In this document: piece by piece, positions 37,442 to 47,097 of the stretch | Position numbering within the stretch: the stretch's first letter is position 1 | Layout of the letters: each line of letters opens with the position of its first letter | Source: Intestinibacter bartlettii | Lineage (GTDB): Bacteria > Bacillota > Clostridia > Peptostreptococcales > Peptostreptococcaceae | Strand: one strand, 5' to 3' | Length of the DNA stretch: 64,000 nt | NCBI RefSeq assembly: GCF_000154445.1 | Contig: NZ_DS499564.1 | The notes under the pieces: model-generated | Database searches by the model: none | The model's input: only the letters and a program-made list of their open reading frames with translations | What the model was told of the DNA's origin: nothing | Translations under genes and position numbers: made by a program

Positions 37442-38596
37442 CTATCTTCTTCTGCCTATTATCATTCTTAAATCTGATACAGATTCTTTTAAAACTTCAA
37501 CAGTTTGCATAATTTCTTCTTTTGTATTTAAATCACTTAAACTAAATCTTATAGCTCCTTCAATCTCGTCTGGAGTTAATCCGATAGCGTTTAATACATG
37601 ACTTCCTTTTTTCTTAGAAGAACAAGCAGAACCTGTAGAAACGTAGATTTCTTTTTGTTCTAAATAATGTAGAAGAACCTCTCCTCTAACACCTCTGAAT
37701 GATACGTTTAAAACGTGGCATACACCGTCTTCTGGTGAATTTATCTTAACGTTATCTATATTAGCTAATATCTCTTCTTTTAGAAGGTCTCTAAGCCCTC
37801 TTACCTTGTCTATAGTTCCTTCTAAATCTTGATTTAATATTCTAACAGCTTCACCAATTCCATATATACCAGGTACATTCTCAGTTCCTGATCTTATTCC
37901 GATTTCTTGTCCACCACCAGTAAGAAGTGGTTTTATTCTGTTGTTTTCTTTTACATACATAAATCCAATTCCTTTTGGACCATGTAATTTATGACCACTA
38001 ACACTCATAAAATCTATATTATATCTTGATGGTCTGAATTTGATTTTTGCATAAGATTGTACACCATCTACATGGAAGTATACTTTTTCATCTAATGATT
38101 TTAAGTATTTCCCAATCTCTTCAATTGGTTGTATAGTTCCGATTTCGTTATTAACATGCATAACAGATACTAAAATAGTTTCTTTTTTTATTGCATTTTT
38201 TAAATTTTCTAATGATATTTTTCCATCTTTACCAACTGGTAAATAAGTTACTTCAAAACCATCAGCTTCTAAATCTTTCAGCGTATTTAAAACAGATGGA
38301 TGTTCTATAACTGTTGAGATTATATGGTTTTTAGTTTTTTTGTTTAAGTTTGCAACACTTCTTATTATAGTATTGTTACACTCTGTCCCACCTGATGTGA
38401 AATATATCTCAGTTTCCTTAGCACCTAAACTTCTCGCAATATTTCTTCTGATTTCTTTTATTTCACGTTCAACTTCTATACCTTTTTTGTATATAGATGA
38501 AGGATTTCCATATTGAGTAGTAAGAGCTAGAACCATTTTATCGACAACTTCTTGGTATGGTTTAGTCGTTGCACTATTATCTAAATAAATTTCCAT
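37442..38596 (-). CDS. iscS: Cysteine desulfurase (IscS/NifS)
   Basis: 384-aa PLP enzyme that takes sulfur from cysteine. The PLP lysine is in SVSGHKLHGPKGIG and the catalytic Cys in STGSACSSKKKGSHVL; the C-terminal tail is the longer IscS-type loop form. It is the first gene of iscS-thiI-crcB, so its main partner is probably ThiI, though it may also serve iron-sulfur assembly. No iscR or iscU adjoins it here. Confidence 0.94.
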   Translation of the reverse strand: MEIYLDNSATTKPYQEVVDKMVLALTTQYGNPSSIYKKGIEVEREIKEIRRNIARSLGAKETEIYFTSGGTECNNTIIRSVANLNKKTKNHIISTVIEHPSVLNTLKDLEADGFEVTYLPVGKDGKISLENLKNAIKKETILVSVMHVNNEIGTIQPIEEIGKYLKSLDEKVYFHVDGVQSYAKIKFRPSRYNIDFMSVSGHKLHGPKGIGFMYVKENNRIKPLLTGGGQEIGIRSGTENVPGIYGIGEAVRILNQDLEGTIDKVRGLRDLLKEEILANIDNVKINSPEDGVCHVLNVSFRGVRGEVLLHYLEQKEIYVSTGSACSSKKKGSHVLNAIGLTPDEIEGAIRFSLSDLNTKEEIMQTVEVLKESVSDLRMIIGRRR

Positions 38597-39145
38597 ATTA
38601 CTACACCGTCCTTTTTTAATAATTTATTTAAATTTATATAATTTCTTTTATTAAGCTTGTATAAAAATCTAAGTCGTACGAATGACTTATATATTATACC
38701 ATTAAAGCCTTCAATTTTTAAGGTTTTAGCCTTAAAAATATTCTCTTTTGATTATAAACAAATTATTATTTTTTATTCCATACCTTTGTAGTATAGTTTT
38801 TAAATTAACTGTATCCTGTATTTATATTTTATTTTATTTTTAATATTAGTATCTGTTGAAATCAGTTGTATATACAAACGTTGAAAATACTACATCAAAC
38901 CACTTGCATATAATTACCATAAATTAACATTTGATTTTTGTGTCGAATTTTGTTATTATAGATTTAAGGTTATCCCCCAGATAGCCATACTAATATTTCT
39001 ATTCGAATACCCCTTTTGAGAATAGACTTTATATTATTTATTATTGTTAAATTGAAACGGAATCAGTTTGACCCCTTAAAAAAAGAGCTTCCCCTGGCTC
39101 TTTTTTTTATTTCTCAAAATAAATTATAATCTAGAAATATACTAT
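38597..39145. other. Intergenic region upstream of iscS
   Basis: About 550 bases without a gene. Contains an inverted repeat ATTTTTAAGG / CCTTAAAAAT at 38714-38739 (minus-strand leader side of iscS), a TTGTATATACAA palindrome near 38867, and the terminator below. Confidence 0.5.
39078..39108. terminator. Bidirectional terminator
   Basis: Stem AAAAAAGAGC / GCTCTTTTTT with T and A runs on both sides, ~38 bases past the stop of the minus-strand 156-aa gene. Confidence 0.75.
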
Positions 39146-39616
39146 CTAATATTTATTATTTATTTTCTCCTCAAACTTCATAATTTTGTGTAATAATCTA
39201 TTATTCATAACTTTTTTACTATAATTCATCCCCCATAAAAAAACTATAGGCACAATTATAAATCCCAAAGTCATTGTTAAAAACATAAAAGATAACGCCA
39301 AACCTAAAATAATAAAAAATTTTACAAATAAACTACTTTCGAAACTCCCTAAAATATAAGACATAGATTCATTATCTTCAAATATTTCTCCTTTAAAAAC
39401 ATAATCATTGAAAACTTGTTTGGGTACATTATAACCCGACATCATTCCAGGAACTTTATTTGTATATAACATAAATTTTATTTCATTATTAATATTCCTA
39501 CACAATAAATCTGTATGTGTAGACTTATTTGTGTTTACAACTTTTAATTTATCTAGTTCTATAATTAATTGATTTTTAGAACAATTAAAATTAAATCTAT
39601 AAATTTTTTTACGCAT
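39146..39616 (-). CDS. Hypothetical membrane protein
   Basis: 156 aa, not recognised. Residues 1-90 are soluble (MRKKIYRFNFNCSKNQLIIE start), residues ~92-130 form one long or two close membrane helices (FVKFFIILGLALSFMFLTMT; IVPIVFLWGM), and the C-terminal ~25 residues are basic and cytoplasmic-looking. GGAGGT precedes the ATG. Alone on its strand; function unknown. Confidence 0.6.
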   Translation of the reverse strand: MRKKIYRFNFNCSKNQLIIELDKLKVVNTNKSTHTDLLCRNINNEIKFMLYTNKVPGMMSGYNVPKQVFNDYVFKGEIFEDNESMSYILGSFESSLFVKFFIILGLALSFMFLTMTLGFIIVPIVFLWGMNYSKKVMNNRLLHKIMKFEEKINNKY

Positions 39617-39819
39617 AAGTTACCTCCTTGTATATTTTTATTTATTTTTATACATAATTTTAAAATGCTACTTTTAATATTTTCTATTGTATCAAATTTT
39701 TCTACAAAAACCTCCATTTTATTATTTCAAAAAAATTACAATTATCGTATATTAATTGATTGAGTAAAAATATAATGCTAAATTTAATATAAAGAATAAT
39801 TTTACAGGGGGTAGTAGAA

Positions 39820-40626
39820 ATGAATTTATTAAAAAAACTAGGGGTTTCAATTCTAACTGCTGCAATGTTAACAGTTAGTGCATTTGGTATTTCATCTTCA
39901 AATTCTTATGCAGCAACATCTTGCAAAAAGGTAATCAAACCAAATGTAACTTATAAATATGACATCGATGGGGATAAGGATAAAGATACGATTAGAGTTT
40001 TCGAATCAAATGGAAAACTTTTATTAAAGGTTAATAGCTGTACTGCAACTCTTATCTCTAACTATAACGTAGATTATTATAGTTATAATGTCAAAATTTA
40101 TGATTTCAACAACAAAGATAAAAGTTCTGAAATAGTTTTAGAATGGGCTGGAGATAGTGAATGTGCAACAAGAATTTTAAAATTTAAAAATAATACTTGT
40201 AAAGTAAATAAATTTTATTATGATTCATCAGTATCAAGCTACAACCCTAGCACAGGCATGCTTAGTTTAGGTGAAAGTGAACTTGGAAGATATTCTAAAT
40301 TTACTTCTGCTATAGGTTGTTTTTCTTGCATAGATAAAGTAAAAGTAAATGGATATACTCTATCTAATCAGTTAACTGCTTATACTCATAGCGTTGTAAG
40401 AAAAAATAAATATATCGCTGCTAAAAACTTAACTGCTTATACATCAACTAAAGGCACTAAAAAAGTCTTTACTATTAAAAAGAACAGCTCTGCTCATATC
40501 TATGCATTATATCAAAATGGAAACAAACGCTATATCAAAGTTAAAAATAATGCTGGCAAATATGGATATATTAAAGTTGGTTCTTCTATGCTATTTAAAG
40601 AAGATTCTTGTTTATGGTGGAGATAA
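39820..40626 (+). CDS. Secreted protein with C-terminal SH3-like domain
   Basis: 268 aa. Residues 1-31 are a clear signal peptide (basic start, hydrophobic core, cleavage near SYAATS). Residues ~40-160 are a beta-rich region beginning YDIDGDKDKDTIRV, resembling an FG-GAP/EF-type calcium loop. Residues ~195-262 look like a bacterial SH3 domain (SH3_3 type: NLTAYTSTKGTKKVFTIKK and YIKVKNNAGKYGYIKV), often binding cell wall or peptides. Probably extracellular; ligand unknown. GGGGG precedes the ATG. Confidence 0.7.
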   Translation: MNLLKKLGVSILTAAMLTVSAFGISSSNSYAATSCKKVIKPNVTYKYDIDGDKDKDTIRVFESNGKLLLKVNSCTATLISNYNVDYYSYNVKIYDFNNKDKSSEIVLEWAGDSECATRILKFKNNTCKVNKFYYDSSVSSYNPSTGMLSLGESELGRYSKFTSAIGCFSCIDKVKVNGYTLSNQLTAYTHSVVRKNKYIAAKNLTAYTSTKGTKKVFTIKKNSSAHIYALYQNGNKRYIKVKNNAGKYGYIKVGSSMLFKEDSCLWWR

Positions 40627-40633
40627 TACTGAT

Positions 40634-40660
40634 AAGAGGTTAGATTCTCTTAACCTTTAT
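40634..40660 (+). terminator. Weak hairpin after the secreted protein gene
   Basis: Short stem AGGTTA / TAACCT followed by TTATATTTT, just after the stop. A stronger hairpin follows at 40750. Confidence 0.45.
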
Positions 40661-40749
40661 ATTTTATATAAAATCATATAGAAAATATAGGGACACAATT
40701 AGACTCTTCACTTTTATATTTCAGATAAATATTATATTCCTAGATACGT

Positions 40750-40779
40750 GGCACACAGTTTAGTCTGTGTGTCTTTTTA
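40750..40779 (+). terminator. Second hairpin after the secreted protein gene
   Basis: Nine-bp stem GGCACACAG / CTGTGTGTC (one G-T pair) followed by TTTTTATTTT. The remaining 40780-41097 bases are A+T-rich leader of the asparaginase gene with no ORF. Confidence 0.75.
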
Positions 40780-41097
40780 TTTTAAATAAATATAATTTCC
40801 TATATCTTATAAAAATATATCATAAAAATTTTTAGTAAATTCTTAACTTTCATTAGTATATCCCCTTGATTTATGCCCTTCACTTTATTTTTTACGGAAT
40901 TTTTGATTTTAAGTTTATTTTTTTAATTTAAAATCGAATAATCTCTAATTTTATTATGTAAAAATATAAAAACAATTTAAAAATAGCTTATTATCCCCTT
41001 TCAAAATGTAAATATAAAATATAAAATATGTACATAATTGTAAACATATTATAAAATATTAAATGTAATTATTTTTGAGACACTCGGAGGTGCATTT

Positions 41098-42093
41098 ATG
41101 TCAATTAAGAAAAAAGTAGCTGTTGTTTTTACAGGGGGAACAATATCTATGACTATAGATCCAGAACTTGGAGCGGCTATACCTAGTTTATCTGGAGAAG
41201 AAATATTATCTTTAGCGACTAACATAAATAAAGTTGCTACAATAGAAGGACATAATTTTGATGAAATACCAAGTCCACATATGACTTTTGAAAAGTTAAT
41301 GGAATTAAAACAATATATAAATAATCTTTTAGAAATAGAAGAGATCTGCGGTGTTGTTGTAACTCATGGTACGGATAGTTTAGAAGAAACTGCTTACTTC
41401 TTAGATTTAGTTATAAACAACGATAAACCAATAGTTGTTACTGGAGCTATGAGAAGTAGTTCTGAGCTTGGATATGACGGTTCTAGCAACTTATCTGCAG
41501 CAGTTTGTACGGCTATATCAGATTCTGCAGTTGGTAAGGGTGTTCTTGTTGCTATGAACAATGAAATACTTCTTGCTTCTGAAGTTACTAAAACTGACAC
41601 GCTTTCTTTAAATACCTTCCAATCACCAGCGCACGGTCCTTTAGGTATAATAGATTGCAACCAACTTTTATTATTAAAAGATGCTTCTAAAAAGACTTTT
41701 ATAGATACTGATAAATATGAACCAAAAGTAGCTTTATTCAAATCTGGTCTTGATATGAACGGTGATTTAATAAGATTTGCTGCTGACAGCGGATATAAAG
41801 GTATCGTAATCGAAGGTATGGGTAGAGGAAATATACCACCAGAAATGTTTAGAGGACTTGAATACGCAAGAGAAAAAGGCGTAGAAGTTGTATTAGTTTC
41901 AAGATGTTTAACTGGTAGAGTTTATGATTCTTACGGATATTTAGGTTCTGGACGTGATTTAAAAAATATCGGATGTATATTTGGCGGAGATTTACCAGGC
42001 CAAAAAGCTAGAATAAAACTTATGTTAGCATTAGGTAAAACTAACGATTCAGAAGAAATAAAAGATTACTTTGAAAAAGGTGTATATTGCTAA
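41098..42093 (+). CDS. ansB: L-asparaginase
   Basis: 331 aa, full-length asparaginase fold. The two catalytic threonine motifs are present: VFTGGTISMTID near residue 12 and VTHGTDSLEETAYFLDL near residue 90. It hydrolyses asparagine to aspartate and ammonia. There is no signal peptide, so it should act in the cytosol, more like a type I enzyme; the symbol follows common clostridial naming and is tentative. CGGAGGTGC precedes the ATG. Monocistronic. Confidence 0.9.
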   Translation: MSIKKKVAVVFTGGTISMTIDPELGAAIPSLSGEEILSLATNINKVATIEGHNFDEIPSPHMTFEKLMELKQYINNLLEIEEICGVVVTHGTDSLEETAYFLDLVINNDKPIVVTGAMRSSSELGYDGSSNLSAAVCTAISDSAVGKGVLVAMNNEILLASEVTKTDTLSLNTFQSPAHGPLGIIDCNQLLLLKDASKKTFIDTDKYEPKVALFKSGLDMNGDLIRFAADSGYKGIVIEGMGRGNIPPEMFRGLEYAREKGVEVVLVSRCLTGRVYDSYGYLGSGRDLKNIGCIFGGDLPGQKARIKLMLALGKTNDSEEIKDYFEKGVYC

Positions 42094-42152
42094 TATATAT
42101 ACATTATAAGTTAAAATTATTATAGATTAATTTAGAATACTTTATTATAAAC

Positions 42153-42186
42153 AAAAAGACCTTAGGTTTTCGCCTGAGGTCTTTTA
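42153..42186. terminator. Bidirectional terminator between ansB and the ABC operon
   Basis: Stem AAAAGACCTTAGG / CCTGAGGTCTTTT, with A and T runs at either side; six bases from the stop of the convergent ATP-binding gene. Confidence 0.85.
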
Positions 42187-42191
42187 TTATA

Positions 42192-42914
42192 CTATAATAT
42201 TTTTGAGAAGAATTCTCTAGCTCTTTCATTTTTTGGATGTTCGAAAACTACTTCTGGTTTATCATCTTCTATAATTTTTCCCCCATCTACAAATAAAAGT
42301 CTATCTGCTACTTCTTTTGCAAATCCCATTTCATGAGTTACTATGGCCATTGTCATTCCCTCTTCTGCAAGTTCTTTTATAACGTCAAGAACTTCTTTTA
42401 CCATTTCTGGGTCAAGGGCAGATGTCGGTTCATCAAATAACATCATGTCTGGTTCCATTGCTAATGCTCTTGCTATTGCGATTCTTTGTTTTTGCCCACC
42501 TGATAATTGTGATGGATAAGAATCTTTTTTGTCTAATAATCCTACTCTATCTAGCAAGCCTTCTGCTTTTTTATTTGCTTCTTCTTTGCTTAATTTTTTT
42601 AATCTCATTGGAGCTAAAGTAATATTGTCTAAAACAGTCATGTTAGGAAATAGATTAAAGTTTTGGAATACCATACCTATTCTTTGTCTAACTTCGTCAA
42701 TATTAACTTTTTTATCAGTAATATCTGTTCCTTCAAATATTATTTGTCCTGTAGTTGGAACTTCTAATAGGTTCATACATCTAAGTACAGTACTTTTCCC
42801 CGAACCACTTGGCCCAACTATAGTGACAATTTCACCTTTTTTTATTTCTAAATCTATGCCTTTTAATACTTCTAAATCTCCAAATGATTTGTGTAAATTT
42901 CTTATTTTTATCAT
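42192..42914 (-). CDS. Polar amino-acid ABC transporter, ATP-binding protein
   Basis: 240 aa, typical of the GlnQ/HisP/ArtP group: Walker A GPSGSGKST, signature LSGGQKQRIAIARALA, Walker B MMLFDEPTSALDPE and the H-loop IVTHEM. It powers uptake by the adjacent permease and binding protein. Last gene of the three-gene operon, 17 bases after the permease. Confidence 0.94.
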   Translation of the reverse strand: MIKIRNLHKSFGDLEVLKGIDLEIKKGEIVTIVGPSGSGKSTVLRCMNLLEVPTTGQIIFEGTDITDKKVNIDEVRQRIGMVFQNFNLFPNMTVLDNITLAPMRLKKLSKEEANKKAEGLLDRVGLLDKKDSYPSQLSGGQKQRIAIARALAMEPDMMLFDEPTSALDPEMVKEVLDVIKELAEEGMTMAIVTHEMGFAKEVADRLLFVDGGKIIEDDKPEVVFEHPKNERAREFFSKIL

Positions 42915-42931
42915 TTTATCACTTTCCCTTA

Positions 42932-43609
42932 TTAATTAGATTTAGCTAGTTTCTTTTCAAGTATACCAACTAGTTTTGATAATATTGTAGTTAATACAAG
43001 ATATATAACAGCAGCTGCTATATATGGTTCCATCGGTCTATATACTGCTGTAACTACTATTCCTGCTTTAAACATTATTTCTTGAGTACCTATAACGGAA
43101 AGAACTGATGATTCTTTTACTAATGTTATAAATTCATTTGCTAATGCTGGTAATACATTTTTTATAGCTTGTGGAACTATTACAAATCTCATAGTATCTG
43201 CATATCCTAATCCTAAAGATCTACTAGCTTCCATTTGACCTTTATCAACAGATTGTATCCCTGATCTAAATATTTCTGCTATGTATGCACTTGAATTTAT
43301 AGATAATGCAAATGCACCAGCGATAAATTTAGATGATATAGGTCCTATATCAGGAAAGTCTATACCTAATTGTGGTAGACCAAAATAAATAATAAAAACT
43401 TGAACAAATAAAGGTGTTCCTCTTAATATTTGCACATAAGCACTAGATAAAAGCTTTAGCACTTTGAAATTTGACATTTTCATTAGACAAATTAATAAGC
43501 CAAGTACAAATCCGACTACTAAAGATACTAATGATACTAAAATTGTGTATTTAGTACCTTCCATAAGTACCCCATAGTATCCATTTAATACACTAAAATC
43601 CATAATCAC
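42932..43609 (-). CDS. Polar amino-acid ABC transporter, permease
   Basis: 225 aa with about five helices. The HisM/GlnP-type inner-membrane signature is present: EASRSLGLGYADTMRFVIVP followed by QAIKNVLPALANE (EAA loop). A single permease gene means a homodimeric channel. Sits between the binding protein and ATPase genes. Confidence 0.93.
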   Translation of the reverse strand: MIMDFSVLNGYYGVLMEGTKYTILVSLVSLVVGFVLGLLICLMKMSNFKVLKLLSSAYVQILRGTPLFVQVFIIYFGLPQLGIDFPDIGPISSKFIAGAFALSINSSAYIAEIFRSGIQSVDKGQMEASRSLGLGYADTMRFVIVPQAIKNVLPALANEFITLVKESSVLSVIGTQEIMFKAGIVVTAVYRPMEPYIAAAVIYLVLTTILSKLVGILEKKLAKSN

Positions 43610-43631
43610 ATCTCCTACTTATAATTGTCTA

Positions 43632-44492
43632 TTATTCAGCTAATTTTAAAGCTTCTTGCATGTATTTATCCATATCTCCACTATCTTGTAATCTTTTTAT
43701 AGTGTCGTTTACAGATTTTACGAATGAAGTATTGTCAACACCATTACCTGATTTTTTAATTGCTGCAGCTGAAGTTTCAGCTACTTCATCACCTACTGTT
43801 GTATTTCCTATTGCTATATTATCGTATTTTTTAACGTTTATTTCAGCAACTGCTTTACCAGTAACTATAACGTCTATTTTTCCATTTTGAAGTTCTAACA
43901 TTAAATCTGGTATTTTCTTTAATTGAGTTGCATCACTTATTCCTAATGTATTAGTAACATAATCTGCTTGAGTTGTTCCTTTTTGAACACCAACTTTTAA
44001 GTCTTTTAAATCTTCAGATTTTTTTATAGTGTCTTCTTTACCTTTTGCAACTATACAAACATTGCTGTTAGTGTAGTATATGTCAGAGAAGTCCACACTT
44101 TTCTTTCTTTTTTCATCTGGAGTCATACCAGCTAAAACTATATCTACTTTATCAGCTTGTAGAGCACCTAGTAAACCATCAAAGTCCATATCTTCGTATT
44201 CAACTTTAACACCCATATCTTTTGCTATTTCTTGAACTAAGAAATCATCGAATCCAACTATTTTGTCTTCACCATCTACAACTTTGTGGAATTCATATGG
44301 AGAATATTCAGCACTTGTACCTACTTTTAATACTCCAGCATCTTTGATTTGTTGTAATTTTTCAGTTTTTGCAGCAGAACTTGACGCATCTGATGATGCA
44401 CTTGAACTTGAGCCTTTTGAACTACTGCATCCAACTAAGCCCATAACCATGATTGCAGCTAACCCTGTAGCTAATAATTTTTTTAATTTCAT
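43632..44492 (-). CDS. Polar amino-acid ABC transporter, substrate-binding lipoprotein
   Basis: About 286 aa. The frame extends 37 codons upstream through the T-box terminator region; the true start is the ATG at 44492, with AGGGGG nearby, giving a lipoprotein signal (MKLKKLLATGLAAIMVMG, lipobox GLVGC). The mature part is a solute-binding family 3 domain: LKVGTSAEYSPYEF, GFDDFLVQEIAKDMG and LDLKVGVQKGTT-type stretches. The ligand is a polar amino acid; the T-box upstream suggests lysine (or arginine). First gene of the operon. Confidence 0.92.
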   Translation of the reverse strand: MKLKKLLATGLAAIMVMGLVGCSSSKGSSSSASSDASSSAAKTEKLQQIKDAGVLKVGTSAEYSPYEFHKVVDGEDKIVGFDDFLVQEIAKDMGVKVEYEDMDFDGLLGALQADKVDIVLAGMTPDEKRKKSVDFSDIYYTNSNVCIVAKGKEDTIKKSEDLKDLKVGVQKGTTQADYVTNTLGISDATQLKKIPDLMLELQNGKIDVIVTGKAVAEINVKKYDNIAIGNTTVGDEVAETSAAAIKKSGNGVDNTSFVKSVNDTIKRLQDSGDMDKYMQEALKLAE

Positions 44493-44520
44493 TATTATAT
44501 CCCCCTTGTTTTTTATAATA

Positions 44521-44735
44521 AAAAAGTCCCTTAGTTTAAAAACTAAGAGACGAATTACCGCGTTACCACTCTTCTTGATAATTATAAAATAATAATTATC
44601 CACTCAAACCTTTAAGGCAGGCTACCTACTATCCTACTATATTCAGATAGTCTTCTCCAAAGCTCTTTTCACAATAAACTCCGTTGCTGACTCGCACCAT
44701 ACTCAGCTCGCTGTAACTTATATTTATGTTACTTT
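44521..44735 (-). promoter_or_regulatory. T-box riboswitch of the amino-acid ABC operon
   Basis: T-box landmarks on the minus strand: stem I with AGCGAGCTGAG and GGTGCGAG, CTTTGGAG, the tRNA 3'-end-binding bulge in AGAGTGGTAACGCGG, and a terminator GTCTCTTAGTTT / AAACTAAGGGAC plus TTTTTT at 44521-44551. In the specifier loop GTGAA is followed by AAG (44665-44667), then A and a stem-closing CTTT; I read the specifier as Lys AAG. A shift by one base would give AGA (Arg). Confidence 0.9.
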
Positions 44736-44770
44736 CTTTTTCATTGAATTATACTTATTAAATTAATCTA

Positions 44771-44800
44771 ATTATAGGTTATATTATCCATTTTTGTCAA
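44771..44800 (-). promoter_or_regulatory. SigA promoter of the T-box operon
   Basis: Perfect TTGACA and TATAAT with an 18-base spacer on the minus strand; transcription would begin near 44764, just before T-box stem I. Confidence 0.75.
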
Positions 44801-44860
44801 TTAATTTCATAAATTTAGAGATATTTTTTTGATTTTTTATTTATCTTATTCTCTACATAC

Positions 44861-46912
44861 CTATAATATTCTAATAATTTTATTCTTTAAGCATATTTTA
44901 TAATCCAAAGTCTTTGTAGAATTTTTAAATTTTACAGTTATCATATTGTTTTTCTTTTCGATTACTTTTCCTTCTTTAAATGTCTTGTGATACACTTTAT
45001 TTCCAACTCGTACTTGTTTTAATTCTGAGTTTAATGGCTCTTCTATTTCATCTATAAATCTAGATTTTGATACTTTTTTGCCGTATTTATTTTGCGGACA
45101 ACTTATGCATAATCTGTCTTTAGCCCTTGTGATTGCAACATACATAAGTCTTCTTTCCTCTTCAATTTGTTCATCTGCTTTTTCTTCATCTTCTATGTCA
45201 TATGACTTTTCATGTGGAATTGTACCATCATTGACACCGATTATATACACATTGTCGAATTCTAACCCCTTTGCACTATGCATAGTTGTAAAAATTACAC
45301 CATTTACTTCTTTATTTTTTTGATTTTCCTGTAATTCTTCCTTTACCTTTTCGATATGGCTCAAATATTCTCCAATTGTGGCGAAGTTTGAAGATGAACT
45401 TTCGACCTCGTTTAATATCTCGATTAATCCATTTGGTTTTATTTTTCGATTCATACAATAATCTAGTATATATTTGTCGTAATCTAGCGTACTTCTTATA
45501 TATGAAATTGCATTTTTCGGTGCCAGTGATTTAAGGTAACTTAAATCTATCTCTAAATCAGTTAATGTTTTTACTTGTTTTTGGTGTAAATTACACTTTG
45601 TTATCAATGCATTTAAAAAGTATTTTTCATCTTTTACTGAATTTATACTATCCCTAGATATATATCTAAACGGTTTGTTTATTATTCTTATCCAGTCTTG
45701 GTTTGAATCTGGGTCTAATACTAATCTAAGATAAGATAGTATGTCCTTCGCCGCCCAATGGTCGTATATTGTGACAACAGCATCTCTAATTACAAACGGA
45801 ATTCTCATATCCATAAACACATCTACCAATGCTCTCGATTGAAGATTTGTTCTATATATTACAGCAAAATCATCGTATTCAACATAATCTTGTTGCACTC
45901 TTTCTAATATATCCTTTGCAATTTGTACTGCTTCATCTTCTGAATCTTTAGGAATTAAATATTCGACACTTCCCTTTTCTTCTCTGTCACATTTTATTAC
46001 TTTGTTATATCTATTTTGATTTTTATTTATTAATCTATTTGCTGTACCTATTATTTCAGATTTTGATCTGTAGTTTATGTCTAGTCTAACTTCTTTTGCA
46101 TCTTTAAAGTATTCTTTGAATTTTAATAAAAAATCAGGTCTAGAACCCCTAAATCCGTAGATACTTTGGTCCTCATCGCCGACTACAAATATATTGTTAT
46201 TTTCCCCTGCAATTAATTTTAAAACCTCAAACTGGACTTTGTTCACGTCCTGGAACTCGTCCACTAGAATATATTTATATACACTTTGGACAATTCTAAG
46301 AACCTCTTGATTATTTTGTAATAAGTAGTAAGTTCTTATAAGCATATCGTCAAAATCTATCTTTTTAATTTCATCTTTATAATTTTCATACATATTATAT
46401 GTGTTCACAAACTCATCTTTTGTCAAAACTTCAGATTGGAAATCTGCTTTATCCATAAGTTCATTTTTAACGTATGAAATCTCATTTATAACTTGGCCTA
46501 TAAGTTCGTCATCTTCTGCATTTTCTACATTCAAACTTTTTAAAATTCCCTTAAGCGCTATTCTCTTTGTCTTTTCGTCCAAAATGCTATTTAAATTAAC
46601 ACCGTCAAACTTTCTTAAAATCCTAAAGAAAACTGCATGGAATGTTCCGAAAGTTACCTTATTCATTCTAAAATCGTTACAAATACTAAGCGCTCTATTT
46701 TTCATCTCGATTGATGATGCCTTTGTAAAACTTATCGCCAAAATTCTAGTTGGAGGTATGCCCTCGTTCATAACCATGTTAACAATTCTATAAGTTATAA
46801 CTCTAGTTTTCCCAGAACCAGGCCCCGCCAAAACCATACAAGGACCGTCAACATGCTTGACTGCTTCTTGTTGATTTTCATTTAATTTATCTATATTTAT
46901 CATATTTTCCAC
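44861..46912 (-). CDS. pcrA: UvrD/PcrA-type DNA helicase
   Basis: 683 aa, superfamily 1A 3'-5' helicase with motifs in order: Q motif LNENQQEAVKH, Walker A AGPGSGKTRV, LVDEFQDVNKVQ, GDEDQSIYGFRGS, LDINYRSKSEI, MHSAKGLEFDNVYIIG and YVAITRAKDRL. The C-terminal ~45 residues form a Tudor-like RNA-polymerase-contacting module (GNKVYHKTFKEGKVIEKKNN). Slightly shorter than Bacillus PcrA (~740 aa), so it may be a second paralogue rather than the essential one. Roles: nucleotide-excision repair, removal of RecA or stalled polymerase. Confidence 0.92.
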   Translation of the reverse strand: MENMINIDKLNENQQEAVKHVDGPCMVLAGPGSGKTRVITYRIVNMVMNEGIPPTRILAISFTKASSIEMKNRALSICNDFRMNKVTFGTFHAVFFRILRKFDGVNLNSILDEKTKRIALKGILKSLNVENAEDDELIGQVINEISYVKNELMDKADFQSEVLTKDEFVNTYNMYENYKDEIKKIDFDDMLIRTYYLLQNNQEVLRIVQSVYKYILVDEFQDVNKVQFEVLKLIAGENNNIFVVGDEDQSIYGFRGSRPDFLLKFKEYFKDAKEVRLDINYRSKSEIIGTANRLINKNQNRYNKVIKCDREEKGSVEYLIPKDSEDEAVQIAKDILERVQQDYVEYDDFAVIYRTNLQSRALVDVFMDMRIPFVIRDAVVTIYDHWAAKDILSYLRLVLDPDSNQDWIRIINKPFRYISRDSINSVKDEKYFLNALITKCNLHQKQVKTLTDLEIDLSYLKSLAPKNAISYIRSTLDYDKYILDYCMNRKIKPNGLIEILNEVESSSSNFATIGEYLSHIEKVKEELQENQKNKEVNGVIFTTMHSAKGLEFDNVYIIGVNDGTIPHEKSYDIEDEEKADEQIEEERRLMYVAITRAKDRLCISCPQNKYGKKVSKSRFIDEIEEPLNSELKQVRVGNKVYHKTFKEGKVIEKKNNMITVKFKNSTKTLDYKICLKNKIIRIL

Positions 46913-46927
46913 CTTAATGTATTAAAA

Positions 46928-46963
46928 ATTATCACGACAACATAATCTATATTGCCGTGATTT
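46928..46963 (-). terminator. Terminator of the ClC gene
   Basis: Stem ATCACGACAA / TTGCCGTGAT (one mismatch) with AATTTTTAAT on the minus-strand 3' side. Confidence 0.65.
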
Positions 46964-47097
46964 TATTAAATTATCTACATTATTTTATTATATCAAATAT
47001 ATATGTAAAAATATCTTTATTTAATTGTTATCTTATTTTTATATAAAAATACATAAAATAGTACTTTATTCAATAAATTTTATTAAATAATGTTATT

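Noticed and set aside
35725..38640. Fluoride riboswitch for crcB
   Set aside because: No fluoride aptamer core in the short thiI-crcB gap or before iscS.
44493..44603. N-terminal extension of the substrate-binding lipoprotein
   Set aside because: The extra 37 codons are the T-box terminator region; the lipoprotein signal starts at the ATG at 44492.
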